From assembly GCF_030690045.1 (NCBI RefSeq), contig NZ_JAUYHK010000020.1:107269-171268 (forward strand): 64,000 bases of DNA, written 5' to 3'. This stretch comes from Thalassospira sp. (GTDB lineage: Bacteria > Pseudomonadota > Alphaproteobacteria > Rhodospirillales > Thalassospiraceae). The notes beneath the pieces are model-generated. The model ran no database searches, was not told the DNA's origin, and saw only the letters and a program-made list of their open reading frames with translations. This document shows, in pieces, positions 35,707 through 44,106 of this stretch. The position numbers and the translations under genes were made by a program. The stretch's first letter is position 1, and each line of letters starts with the position of its first letter.

Positions 35707-35838
35707 CGAGTGCTCTTTACGGTTTTATTGCTGTGGCCCAAAATCGCGTTCCTAAAAAACAAGACAATCCTGTCGCCGTTCAAAGGTGACAAAATTGAAA
35801 CAAAACAAGACGTGGCACTGTCGCGTCAGGGAGGAAAA

Positions 35839-36852
35839 ATGAAACTCAAAACCATGCTTCTCGGCATGATTGCCGGGACTGCTTTTGTGGCGTCGGGTCA
35901 TGCCATGGCCGATACTTCGGACAAACGCATTGCCCTTTCAAACAATTATGCGGGAAATTCATGGCGTCAGGCCATGCTCGAAAGTTGGGAAAAGGTTACG
36001 TCCGAGGCGGTCAGCAATGGCACTGTTGCCGCCGCTGATGCCTTTACCACGTCAGAAAATCAGGCGACCGAGCAGGCCGCGCAAATTCAGAATATGATTT
36101 TGCAGGGCTATGATGCCATTGTTGTGAATGCGGCATCCCCGACGGCCATTAACGGCGCGGTCAAGGAAGCCTGCGATGCCGGTATTATCGTGGTTTCCTT
36201 TGACGGCATTGTCACCGAGCCATGCGCATGGCGGATTGCGGTTGATTTCAGACAAATGGGCCGCGATCAGGTCAAATATCTGGAAAATCGCCATCCGGAT
36301 GGCGGAAATCTTCTTGAAATACGGGGGCTTGCCGGTGTTTTTGTCGATGATGAAATCAGTGCCGGAATCCATGAAGAAGTCGCCCGGACCAACTTCAAGA
36401 TCGTTGGGTCCGTGCACGGTGACTGGGCACAGGATGTCGCCCAGAAAGCGGTTGCCGGTATTTTGCCAAGCCTTCCCGATATTACGGCTGTCGTAACCCA
36501 GGGGGGCGATGGTTATGGTGCGGCGCAGGCTATTCATGCGGCAAACCGCCCGACCCCGACGATCATTATGGGCAACCGTCAGGACGAACTGCAATGGTGG
36601 TCTGAACAAAAAGCGGCAAACGGATATGAAACCACCTCTTTGTCGATTGCACCGGGGGTCAGCACGCTGGCTTTCTGGGTTGCCCAGCAGATCCTTGATG
36701 GCAGTGATGTTGCCAAAGATCTGACGGTCCCGTTCCTGCGTGTTGATCAGGATACTCTTGAGGAAATCCTTGCCCAAACGCCCGCAGGCTCGGTCGCCAA
36801 TCAGGAATATTCTTTGGACGATGCGAAAAATCTGATCAAATCGACGAATTAG
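35839..36852 (+). CDS. Ribose-type ABC sugar-binding protein
   Basis: 337 residues. Sec signal peptide (LKTMLLGMIAGTAFVASGHAMAD). Periplasmic binding protein type 1 (RbsB-like) with YAGNSWRQAMLESWEKV, IQNMILQGYDAIVVNAASPTAINGAVKEACDAGIIVVSFDG. AGGGAGG sits just ahead of ATG 35839. First gene of a six-gene operon (binding protein, ATPase, two permeases, lactonase). Solute is probably a sugar or sugar lactone/acid given the SMP-30 gene. Confidence 0.9.
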   Translation: MKLKTMLLGMIAGTAFVASGHAMADTSDKRIALSNNYAGNSWRQAMLESWEKVTSEAVSNGTVAAADAFTTSENQATEQAAQIQNMILQGYDAIVVNAASPTAINGAVKEACDAGIIVVSFDGIVTEPCAWRIAVDFRQMGRDQVKYLENRHPDGGNLLEIRGLAGVFVDDEISAGIHEEVARTNFKIVGSVHGDWAQDVAQKAVAGILPSLPDITAVVTQGGDGYGAAQAIHAANRPTPTIIMGNRQDELQWWSEQKAANGYETTSLSIAPGVSTLAFWVAQQILDGSDVAKDLTVPFLRVDQDTLEEILAQTPAGSVANQEYSLDDAKNLIKSTN

Positions 36853-36864
36853 GGCGATAGGATC

Positions 36865-38343
36865 ATGGGTGTAAACCGCAAATTGATCGGCACCGGGGAG
36901 GTGCCGATCATTACTTTGACGGATATCGGGGTTTCATTCGGAACGGTAAAGGCCCTGACCGGCATTGAACTGAAAATCATGCCGGGCGAGTGTGTCGGCG
37001 TGGTTGGTCATAACGGTGCCGGTAAATCCACTTTGGTCAATGTGATCAATGGCCGTTTGTCTCCAACCGGAGGAGATGTCAGTTACAACGGGGAAGTGAG
37101 CAAGGCAGATTTCCGCAATGCCCAACGGGCGAGAAATGCCGGAATACGCAGTGTGTTTCAGGAATTATCGCTTTGTCCCAACCTGACGGTTCTGGAAAAT
37201 CTGCGTATTCCGTACCGGAAAATGCCGCTTCGCAACTGGCGGGGCAAGGCTGCGTTGGCCGTGCGCAAATCCCTGGATGCCATTTTTCCCGGTAACAGGA
37301 TCGACCCTTATCGCGTGGTTGACGATCTTCCGATTGCCGAACGTCAAATGGTCGAAATTGCCATCGCATTTTCCCGGCGCGATATGGATGCCCGGCTGGT
37401 GATCCTTGATGAACCGACATCGTCGCTTGACGGGGCGATTGCAGATCAATTGCTTGGCTATATTCGGCGGTTTTGTGCCGAAGGCGGTTCAATTATCTTT
37501 GTTTCCCATATGCTTGGTGAAATTTTTGATGTGGCGACCCGTATCGTTGTGATGAAAGACGGGCGCATTATTGCCAATGATGATGCCCGGAATTTTACCC
37601 GCGCCAGTCTTGTGACAGCCATGGGGCAAGTTGTGCCGGATGCCGCAGAAGTGACGGAAGCCAAGAAAAAACAGGTGTTTGGCGCTGAAGTCATCAGGAT
37701 GGAAAACGGCCTGAATGCGCGCAAAGGCGAAATCGTCGGTTTGGCCGGATTGGCCGGGCATGGACAGGCCGAGGCACTGGCACGTTGTTTTCTTGAGCAG
37801 TCCCCCGATTGGCGGGCATCACGTGCGCCTGCGGTGGTTTTTGTCGCCGGCGACCGGAGCCGGGATGGTGTGATGCCTCTCTGGTCGATCATGCGCAATC
37901 TTACCTTGCAAACACTTGTGGAGTTCAGCCGCAATTTTCTGGTTGATCGAAAGGCAGAGGGCAGGCTGGCGAAGGAATGGCACCGTAAAATCGGGATAAA
38001 AACCGACAATCTTGAAAACCCCATTCTGTCTCTTTCCGGGGGCAATCAGCAAAAAGTCCTGTTCGCACGGGCATTGGCATCATCGGCCCCGATTGTGGTG
38101 ATGGATGACCCGATGCGCGGGGTGGATGTCGGCACCAAAAAGGAAGTTTACCGCATGATCCGCGACGAAGCCGAAAAAGGGCGAACCTTTCTTTGGTATT
38201 CAACTGAAACCGATGAAATTCTGGAATGCGACCGCGTTTTTGTTTTCCGGGACGGTAAAATTTCAGCCGAGCTGAATGGTGACGAGATTACAGAAGAAAA
38301 CATGCTGCGTGCCTCTTTTGAAATGCAGGAGACGAGCCAATGA
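36865..38343 (+). CDS. Ribose-type ABC importer ATPase (double domain)
   Basis: 492 residues, two ABC domains. The first is complete: Walker A GHNGAGKST, Walker B LVILDEPTSSLD, switch VSHML. The second has no Walker A (GLAGLAGHGQAEALA) but keeps SLSGGNQQKVLFARAL and VVMDDPMRGVD. Loss of the second phosphate loop is normal for RbsA/MglA-like proteins. A linker near residues 257-300 is shortened. It energises both permeases encoded downstream. Confidence 0.9.
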   Translation: MGVNRKLIGTGEVPIITLTDIGVSFGTVKALTGIELKIMPGECVGVVGHNGAGKSTLVNVINGRLSPTGGDVSYNGEVSKADFRNAQRARNAGIRSVFQELSLCPNLTVLENLRIPYRKMPLRNWRGKAALAVRKSLDAIFPGNRIDPYRVVDDLPIAERQMVEIAIAFSRRDMDARLVILDEPTSSLDGAIADQLLGYIRRFCAEGGSIIFVSHMLGEIFDVATRIVVMKDGRIIANDDARNFTRASLVTAMGQVVPDAAEVTEAKKKQVFGAEVIRMENGLNARKGEIVGLAGLAGHGQAEALARCFLEQSPDWRASRAPAVVFVAGDRSRDGVMPLWSIMRNLTLQTLVEFSRNFLVDRKAEGRLAKEWHRKIGIKTDNLENPILSLSGGNQQKVLFARALASSAPIVVMDDPMRGVDVGTKKEVYRMIRDEAEKGRTFLWYSTETDEILECDRVFVFRDGKISAELNGDEITEENMLRASFEMQETSQ

Positions 38344-39266
38344 ACCGGGATCATGTGCGCATTTTACTGCCTGTCATGTCGCTGGTGATCCTGCTGGGGG
38401 CCGTTTTTTATATGCAACCGCGCGCCATGAGCTATTTCGGGCTTAATCTTTTGTTTAATCTGGCTGTGCCGGTCGCATTGGCAACGATTGCCCAGATGAT
38501 GATCCTGATGGTCAATGACATTGATTTGTCGATCGGTGCCTTTGTCAGTTTCTGTGCCTGTGTGACAGCAACGTTTGTCCAAAGTGATCCCGTTGTCGGA
38601 TACGCAATCCTGTTGGCAGCCATCCTTCTTTATGCCGCCATGGGGGCCGTCATCCATGCCCGCGGCTTGCCTGCGATTGTCGTGACACTTGGCATGTCTT
38701 TTTTCTGGGCGGGCATGGCTATTTTGATCCTGCCATCGCCAGGCGGTGCTGCGCCGGGATGGCTGCGGGTGATGATGACGGCCAAAACGCCTTTTTTACC
38801 TGTGGCGATTATTGCGCCCATCATAATTGCGCTGACCATGCATTATTTCGTTAAACGGTCTGCTTTGGGGGTGTTGTTGCGCGGTGTTGGCGGCAATGAA
38901 CAGGCGATGGAACGATCCGGGTGGTCGGTTATGGTGCTCAAGGCGATTGCCTATGGTATTGCCGGGCTGTTTTGTGTGCTGGCCGGGATGGCACTTGTGG
39001 GTTTGACGACATCTGCGGACGCCAATATTGCGTTGCGTTATACGTTGTTGTCGATTGCCGGTGTGATTCTGGGGGGCGGTGAATTCACCGGTGGGCGGGT
39101 ATCCCCTATCGGAGCGGTCATTGGGGCGCTGACCCTGACACTGGCGGCCAGTTTTCTGTCCTTTCTGCATCTTTCACCTGACTGGCAGATCGGTGCGCAA
39201 GGTGCGATCCTGATACTTGTTCTGGCGGTGCGCCTTGTCTTTACCCGGCGGGAGGCACTGGTATGA
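38340..39266 (+). CDS. Ribose-type ABC permease 1
   Basis: 308 residues, about nine hydrophobic segments; BPD_transp_2 features such as VNDIDLSIGAFVSFCACV and GVILGGGEFTGGRVSPIGAVIGAL. Overlaps the ATPase gene by four bases and the second permease by four bases, so all are translationally coupled. Confidence 0.9.
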   Translation: MNRDHVRILLPVMSLVILLGAVFYMQPRAMSYFGLNLLFNLAVPVALATIAQMMILMVNDIDLSIGAFVSFCACVTATFVQSDPVVGYAILLAAILLYAAMGAVIHARGLPAIVVTLGMSFFWAGMAILILPSPGGAAPGWLRVMMTAKTPFLPVAIIAPIIIALTMHYFVKRSALGVLLRGVGGNEQAMERSGWSVMVLKAIAYGIAGLFCVLAGMALVGLTTSADANIALRYTLLSIAGVILGGGEFTGGRVSPIGAVIGALTLTLAASFLSFLHLSPDWQIGAQGAILILVLAVRLVFTRREALV

Positions 39267-40264
39267 ACATGTTGACCAGAAACAACCGTCTGCAAATAGC
39301 AAAACGGGGATTTAAAGACCTGGTTGGTGCGATGTTGCGCAAGCCATGGATATGGGCCTATCTGGCCGCGGGGATAACCTATCTTGCAACGCTTCTGGTT
39401 GTTTCGATTGGGGGTGGGGCCTGGGCATTGCTTTATGCAGCACTGACCTTTGCATCCTTTGCCGTTATTGTCGGGGTGGGGCAGATGTTTGTCATCACTC
39501 TGGGCCCGGGCAATGTGGACCTTTCCATTCCTGCGACCATGACCCTTGCCGGAACCCTTGCCCTGAAATTCATGGAAACGGACGGGGCGTTGGTCTTGCC
39601 GGGGCTTTTGATCGCGCTTGGGGTTGGGCTGGCATGTGGGCTGTTTAATTTTTCGCTGATCCTGTTGCTGCGGATTCCGCCGATCATTGCAACCTTGTCG
39701 TCGTCTTTCCTGTTTCAGTCGCTGGCGATTTGGTCAAATCGGGGATTACGTATCAAGCCCCCGCAAATTCTGGCCGATTTTACGACCGGAGGCACGTTTG
39801 GCATACCCAATGCTGCGCTGGTCGCGCTTCTGGTTTCCATCCTGGCATGGTTCGTTCTGGAAAAAGCGATTGTCGGGCGCTGGATATCGGCAGCCGGGCA
39901 GAACAGTCGTGCCGCCCGGCTGGGGGGTGTTCCGGTGAATGCCGTGCGTTTCGGGGTATATCTGAGTTGTGCGGTTCTGGCCGGTTTTACAGGCTTTATG
40001 CTGGCGAATTTTTCGGGAGGCGCAAACCTTAATATGGGGGCGGAATATATGCTGATGTCGATTGCCGTGGTGGTGATTGGCGGTTCGTCGATTGCCGGGG
40101 GAAATTCCAATGTTCCCGGTATTTGGGCGGCAGCACTTTTTATGTTCCTGATTGTATCGATGCTTAATTCTTATGGTTTTGGTGCCGGAGTCCGGTTGAT
40201 TTTGACCGGGATGATTATTGTGTCCGTGGTGGCGCTGGCCAGCAAAAGGGGACACAAAATATGA
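39263..40264 (+). CDS. Ribose-type ABC permease 2
   Basis: 333 residues. Same family as the preceding gene (TLGPGNVDLSIPATMTLAGTLALK; VVVIGGSSIAGGNSNVPGIWAAAL). Two different permeases suggest a heterodimeric channel. Overlaps its neighbours by four bases on each side. Confidence 0.9.
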   Translation: MNMLTRNNRLQIAKRGFKDLVGAMLRKPWIWAYLAAGITYLATLLVVSIGGGAWALLYAALTFASFAVIVGVGQMFVITLGPGNVDLSIPATMTLAGTLALKFMETDGALVLPGLLIALGVGLACGLFNFSLILLLRIPPIIATLSSSFLFQSLAIWSNRGLRIKPPQILADFTTGGTFGIPNAALVALLVSILAWFVLEKAIVGRWISAAGQNSRAARLGGVPVNAVRFGVYLSCAVLAGFTGFMLANFSGGANLNMGAEYMLMSIAVVVIGGSSIAGGNSNVPGIWAAALFMFLIVSMLNSYGFGAGVRLILTGMIIVSVVALASKRGHKI

Positions 40265-41166
40265 AAGGTCCATACGAAATTATCGATGCCCGTTTTCGCG
40301 ATCTTGTGCTGTCCAATGTCAGTTTGCGTCGTATTTCTGCCGGACATCTCTGGACGGAGGGACCCGTCTGGTTTCCAGCGCATCAATGCCTGTTGTTTTC
40401 CGATATTCCCAATCAGAAAATCTATCGCTGGATGAGTGATGGAACGGTCAATGTATTTCGGGAAAATTCAAATTTTTCCAATGGAAACACCCGGGACCGC
40501 GAAGGCCGGCTGATCAGTTGCCAGCACGGGACGCGGTCAGTTACCCGGACCGAACATAACGGTATGATCACCACACTGGCAGACCGGTTCGACGGAAAAC
40601 GCCTGAATTCACCCAATGATGTGGTGGTCAAATCCGATGGCACCATCTGGTTTACCGACCCGACATACGGCATTTTATCCGATTATGAGGGATACAAGGC
40701 GACGTCGGAACAACCCCATCGAAATGTTTTTCGCCTTGATCCGGAAACCGGGCGGATTGTTTCTGTTGCACGGGATTTTATCCAGCCGAACGGCCTGGCC
40801 TTTTCACGTGATGAAACATTGCTTTATGTTGCAGAATCCGGGCGCAGCCATGATGACAATGTGCCTGCCGTTATTCGGGTTTACAATGTTTCTGCGGATA
40901 ATTTTCTTGATAACGGCCGTGACTTTGCCTCCCTTGATCAGGGGATTCCGGACGGGTTTCGGGTAGATTGCCACGGCAATATCTGGACCTCGGCCGCAGA
41001 CGGTGTGCATTGTTTCGATCGCAACGGAGTCTTGCTTGGCAAGATTTTGGTCCCCGAAACCGTATCCAACCTGACATTTGGCGGGGTGCGCGGCAATGAA
41101 TTGCTGATTACAGCGACCACAAGTGTTTATGCCATTCATGTCAATAGCGGGGCGGTGACACCTTGA
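40261..41166 (+). CDS. SMP-30/gluconolactonase family lactonase
   Basis: 301 residues. Six-blade propeller with the calcium/catalytic residues of the family: Glu in SAGHLWTEGPVWF, Asn in NGNTRD and SPNDVVVKSDGTIWFTDPTYG, and Asp in VDCHGNIWTSA. These enzymes hydrolyse sugar lactones to acids in the cytoplasm. Last gene of the importer operon, overlapping the permease by four bases. Suggests that the imported solute is a lactone or is oxidised to one. An IS3 remnant follows immediately. Confidence 0.88.
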   Translation: MKGPYEIIDARFRDLVLSNVSLRRISAGHLWTEGPVWFPAHQCLLFSDIPNQKIYRWMSDGTVNVFRENSNFSNGNTRDREGRLISCQHGTRSVTRTEHNGMITTLADRFDGKRLNSPNDVVVKSDGTIWFTDPTYGILSDYEGYKATSEQPHRNVFRLDPETGRIVSVARDFIQPNGLAFSRDETLLYVAESGRSHDDNVPAVIRVYNVSADNFLDNGRDFASLDQGIPDGFRVDCHGNIWTSAADGVHCFDRNGVLLGKILVPETVSNLTFGGVRGNELLITATTSVYAIHVNSGAVTP

Positions 41167-41174
41167 GATGCGGC

Positions 41175-41291
41175 TTGCCGCGAGCCGGTGATCCTTCTGG
41201 TCAAGACATCAATGACGAAGGAGACATAAACGAACCCCGTCCATGTGGCTACATAGGTGGAATCCGAGACCCGGAAGCGGGTGCCGCGACG
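41175..41291 (-). pseudogene. IS3-family transposase (OrfB) remnant
   Basis: Reading leftward, about 39 codons read VSDSTYVATWTGFVYVSFVIDVLTRRI, the start of the integrase core (rve) domain of IS3-family OrfB, including the first catalytic Asp. The rest of the transposase, orfA and both ends are missing. The flanking text (to about 41340) contains a G/C-rich dyad but no clear inverted repeat. A decayed insertion at the junction between the accessory sugar locus and housekeeping genes. Confidence 0.75.
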
Positions 41292-41347
41292 GTCGATGTG
41301 TATTGATGGTATGATATCAGTGGGGTGGACTTGCCCCCCAAAGATGA

Positions 41348-41956
41348 TTACGGCATCAAAAAGCTGAGCAGGGTTCTGTCGGGTTCGGGGGTGCGGCGGC
41401 TTTCGGCGGCAAGATCGATGGTGAAGGGGGCATAGGCAATCATGTCGCCGGAGGTGCCATTGCGCCGGGTCAGGGCGACCAGCATTTCGGGCGGGGTGCC
41501 CATCCACATGCCCTTGCTGTTTTCCTTGGCAAAGGCCTGATCGGCGAGATAAACCGGGCAGGACGGATTGCCATCGCAACTGTTCATATCCACCATTGCC
41601 CATCCGGCGCGCAGGATCAGACGGTTCAGATCGGTCTGGCCGATCCTGCATTCGGTCAGCATCGGGAACAGTTGGGTATCGGAAACCTGCTGGCAGGCAA
41701 TCGCGTAATTTTCAATGATGCGGTCCAGGGCCTGGGTGGCGGCGACATCGCATTGATAGCTGACATTGCCTGCCCGGCAGATCATGCCGGGTTGCGGGGC
41801 GCGAATGCCAAACAATTCGACAATCATCGACCCGAATTGCAACCGGTCCCCCTGAACGACTTGCGGAAAACCCGCCGCCCCCGGTGCGGCAAGGGCCGGA
41901 ACGGCTGGAAGGGCAAAGCCAGTGGCAAGGATCAGGGCGGCAAGCAATTTTTTCAT
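41348..41956 (-). CDS. Secreted thermonuclease-like (SNase fold) protein, catalytically degenerate
   Basis: 202 residues with a Sec signal peptide (cleavage near ALAA, residue 24). The SNase barrel is recognisable: VVQGDRLQFGSMIVELFGIRAP, then YQCDVAATQALDRII and DLNRLILRAGWAM. However, in the motif that reads RLLLVDTPE in staphylococcal nuclease (Arg35, Asp40, Glu43), this protein has ELFGIRAPQ, so the three catalytic/calcium residues are Glu, Arg and Gln. Five or more cysteines suggest disulfides. Probably a non-nuclease binding protein. Confidence 0.78.
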   Translation of the reverse strand: MKKLLAALILATGFALPAVPALAAPGAAGFPQVVQGDRLQFGSMIVELFGIRAPQPGMICRAGNVSYQCDVAATQALDRIIENYAIACQQVSDTQLFPMLTECRIGQTDLNRLILRAGWAMVDMNSCDGNPSCPVYLADQAFAKENSKGMWMGTPPEMLVALTRRNGTSGDMIAYAPFTIDLAAESRRTPEPDRTLLSFLMP

Positions 41957-42038
41957 CGTCGGTTATCCCGGTAAAAGAGGGTATCGGGATAAAAGCAAAT
42001 GCGGTGCCAGTTTGTGCAAGGGTACGGGCCAAAATGCA

Positions 42039-42062
42039 AATGCGCCCGGTTTGGGGCGCATT
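42039..42062 (-). terminator. Terminator after purK
   Basis: Perfect 9-bp stem AATGCGCCC / GGGCGCATT with a 6-base loop, followed on the minus strand by TTGCATTTT. Ends the purEK operon. Confidence 0.65.
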
Positions 42063-42086
42063 ATGCAGATGTTTCAGGATGTTGCC

Positions 42087-43193
42087 CTAAAGGGCGGAAT
42101 TGGGCCGGGTGGTTTTTAACCATGTGACATGGCCCATCTTGCGGCCCGGCTTGGCTTCATCCTTGCCATACAGATGCAGTTTGGCATCCGGGTCGGACAA
42201 AATTGCCTGCCATGCGTCGATATCGTCGCCCAGAAGGTTTTTCATCTCGGCCTCGGAATGGTGGGCCGGATCGCCCAGCGGCAGGCCGCAGACCGCCCGG
42301 ATGAATTGTTCAAACTGGCTGGTAACACAGGCATCAATCGTCCAGTGCCCGGAATTATGCGGGCGCGGGGCAACTTCATTGACCAGAATGGCCCCGTCGC
42401 GGGTCACAAACATCTCGACCGCCAGCAAGCCGACAAATTCCATTTTTTCGGCCAGAAGGCAGGCAATATGTTCGGCCTGTTGCCGCAGGGCCGGGCGGAT
42501 CGGGGCGGGGGCAATGGTGACATCGAGAATGTGATTGGCATGGCGGTTTTCCACCGCACAGAAACAGGCAGTCTTGCCATCAATGCCACGGGCGACAATG
42601 ACCGAAATTTCACGTTCGAACGTCACAAATCCTTCGAGGATGGCTTCGGCACCGTTCATATCGGTCCAGGCGCTGGCAAGGTCGGTGTCGTCGGTGATTT
42701 TGACCTGCCCCTTGCCGTCATACCCCAGTTCGGTGGTTTTCAGAACGGATGGACGGCCCAGACGTGCCACGGCATTTGTCAGGTCGTCAAACGAACGGAC
42801 GGCGGCAAAGGGGGCGGTGGCAATGCCATGATCGTTGCAAAAGGTTTTTTCGCGCAGGCGGTTTTGCGAAATATGCAAACATTGCCAGCCTGGCCGCACC
42901 GGCACCAGCCCGGCCAGCAATTTCACGCTGTCATGAGGCACATTTTCAAATTCAAAGGTCACAACATCGACATTTGCGGCAAAGGTGCGCAGGGCATCGT
43001 GATCGTCATAGGCGGCGACGGTGGCCTGGGCGCAAACCTGTTGGGTCGGGCTGTTATGGCCGGGGCCAAAAACATGCACGCGGTATCCCAGTTCGGCGGC
43101 GGCAAGGGCGGCCATGCGGCCCAGTTGGCCGTTGCCAATCATGCCGATGGTGCCGCCCGGTGCGATGATGCGGCTGTTGAAATCCTGGGTCAT
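42087..43193 (-). CDS. purK: N5-carboxyaminoimidazole ribonucleotide synthase
   Basis: 368 residues, ATP-grasp fold. GMIGNGQLGRMAALAAAELGY at the N-terminus, FEFENVP, TTELGYDGKGQ, and NEVAPRPHNSGHWTIDAC in the catalytic domain. Converts AIR to N5-CAIR with ATP and bicarbonate. Together with purE, 99 bp upstream, this is the two-step purine route. A small hairpin (43211-43228) lies in the gap between them. Confidence 0.96.
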   Translation of the reverse strand: MTQDFNSRIIAPGGTIGMIGNGQLGRMAALAAAELGYRVHVFGPGHNSPTQQVCAQATVAAYDDHDALRTFAANVDVVTFEFENVPHDSVKLLAGLVPVRPGWQCLHISQNRLREKTFCNDHGIATAPFAAVRSFDDLTNAVARLGRPSVLKTTELGYDGKGQVKITDDTDLASAWTDMNGAEAILEGFVTFEREISVIVARGIDGKTACFCAVENRHANHILDVTIAPAPIRPALRQQAEHIACLLAEKMEFVGLLAVEMFVTRDGAILVNEVAPRPHNSGHWTIDACVTSQFEQFIRAVCGLPLGDPAHHSEAEMKNLLGDDIDAWQAILSDPDAKLHLYGKDEAKPGRKMGHVTWLKTTRPNSAL

Positions 43194-43292
43194 GTCGGTC
43201 GTCCTTCGCCGGGCGGGTCAAACCGCCCCAGATTTTACGAAAACAGGGTCATCCGGGCAAAGCAATTTTCGGGCCGGAACAGGAACGGAAGG

Positions 43293-43796
43293 TCAGACGT
43301 GGGCAGGGTCAACCGGTTCCTGGGCGACGGCGTCGCTTTGCCGGGTGCGCCAATCCTCAAGGCGGGTGGCCAGCGCATCATCCATCAGTGCCATGATCCC
43401 GGCGGCCAGCAAGCCGGCATTTTTTGCCCCGGCCGCCCCGATTGCCAATGTGCCGACCGGAACGCCGCCCGGCATCTGGACGATCGACAGCAAACTGTCC
43501 ATGCCCTTTAGCGCCCGGCTTTCGACCGGAACGCCCAGAACCGGCAGCGGCGTCATGCTTGCGGCCATGCCGGGCAAATGGGCCGCGCCGCCTGCGCCGG
43601 CGATAATGACCTTCAGCCCGCGATCCTTTGCCGTTTTGGCATAGTCATATAAACGGTCCGGGGTGCGATGCGCCGAGACAATCCGCGTTTCATAGGCAAC
43701 GCCCAGCGTATCAAGAATTTCGGCGGCATTGCGCATGGTTTCCCAGTCAGACTGGCTGCCCATAATGATACCGATGACCGGGCGGGTGGCGCTCAT
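43293..43796 (-). CDS. purE: N5-carboxyaminoimidazole ribonucleotide mutase
   Basis: 167 residues. [19 protein letters not shown], the PurE class I motif SAHRTPDRL with the active-site His, and [26 protein letters not shown]. Rearranges N5-CAIR to CAIR. ATG 43796 has ACGGAG seven bases upstream; the frame to 43844 lacks family similarity. First gene of the minus-strand purEK operon. Confidence 0.96.
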   Translation of the reverse strand: MSATRPVIGIIMGSQSDWETMRNAAEILDTLGVAYETRIVSAHRTPDRLYDYAKTAKDRGLKVIIAGAGGAAHLPGMAASMTPLPVLGVPVESRALKGMDSLLSIVQMPGGVPVGTLAIGAAGAKNAGLLAAGIMALMDDALATRLEDWRTRQSDAVAQEPVDPAHV

Positions 43797-44052
43797 GATT
43801 GCGGCTCCGTAAATCGCAGGGGTTATAACATCAAAGCCCGGCATTATAGGGGGGTGTTTGCCTCATGCAAGCGGAACGCCATCGCAGGGCAGGCCGACCC
43901 GGCAAATTGCGGTGGGTTTTTGCCCTGTGGTTGGGGTGTTCTACGGCTTTTGGCGGAATTTCACACAAAAATCGCGTAAAGGTTGATGAAAAACCGTGTT
44001 GCTGTGAAATTAAATCTCCCATTCTGCTTAGGCTATGGTATAGTTTTTCCAT

Positions 44053-44067
44053 ACCGCAAGTTGCGGT
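44053..44067. promoter_or_regulatory. 15-bp palindrome upstream of GGDEF-like gene
   Basis: ACCGCAA-G-TTGCGGT, perfect, 40 bases before the start codon. Candidate operator or leader hairpin. Confidence 0.4.
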
Positions 44068-44106
44068 GATTTTAACTCCGACGCAGGTAGCGCGAGAGAC
44101 ATTGAC

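Noticed and set aside
41292..41347. Terminal inverted repeat of the IS3 remnant
   Set aside because: The G/C-rich stretch near 41320-41340 resembles an IS end, but no matching partner exists on the other side.
42129..43511. 460-codon open frame on the plus strand
   Set aside because: Antisense to purK and purE, both unmistakable; composition is Gly/Arg/His-rich as expected for a shadow.
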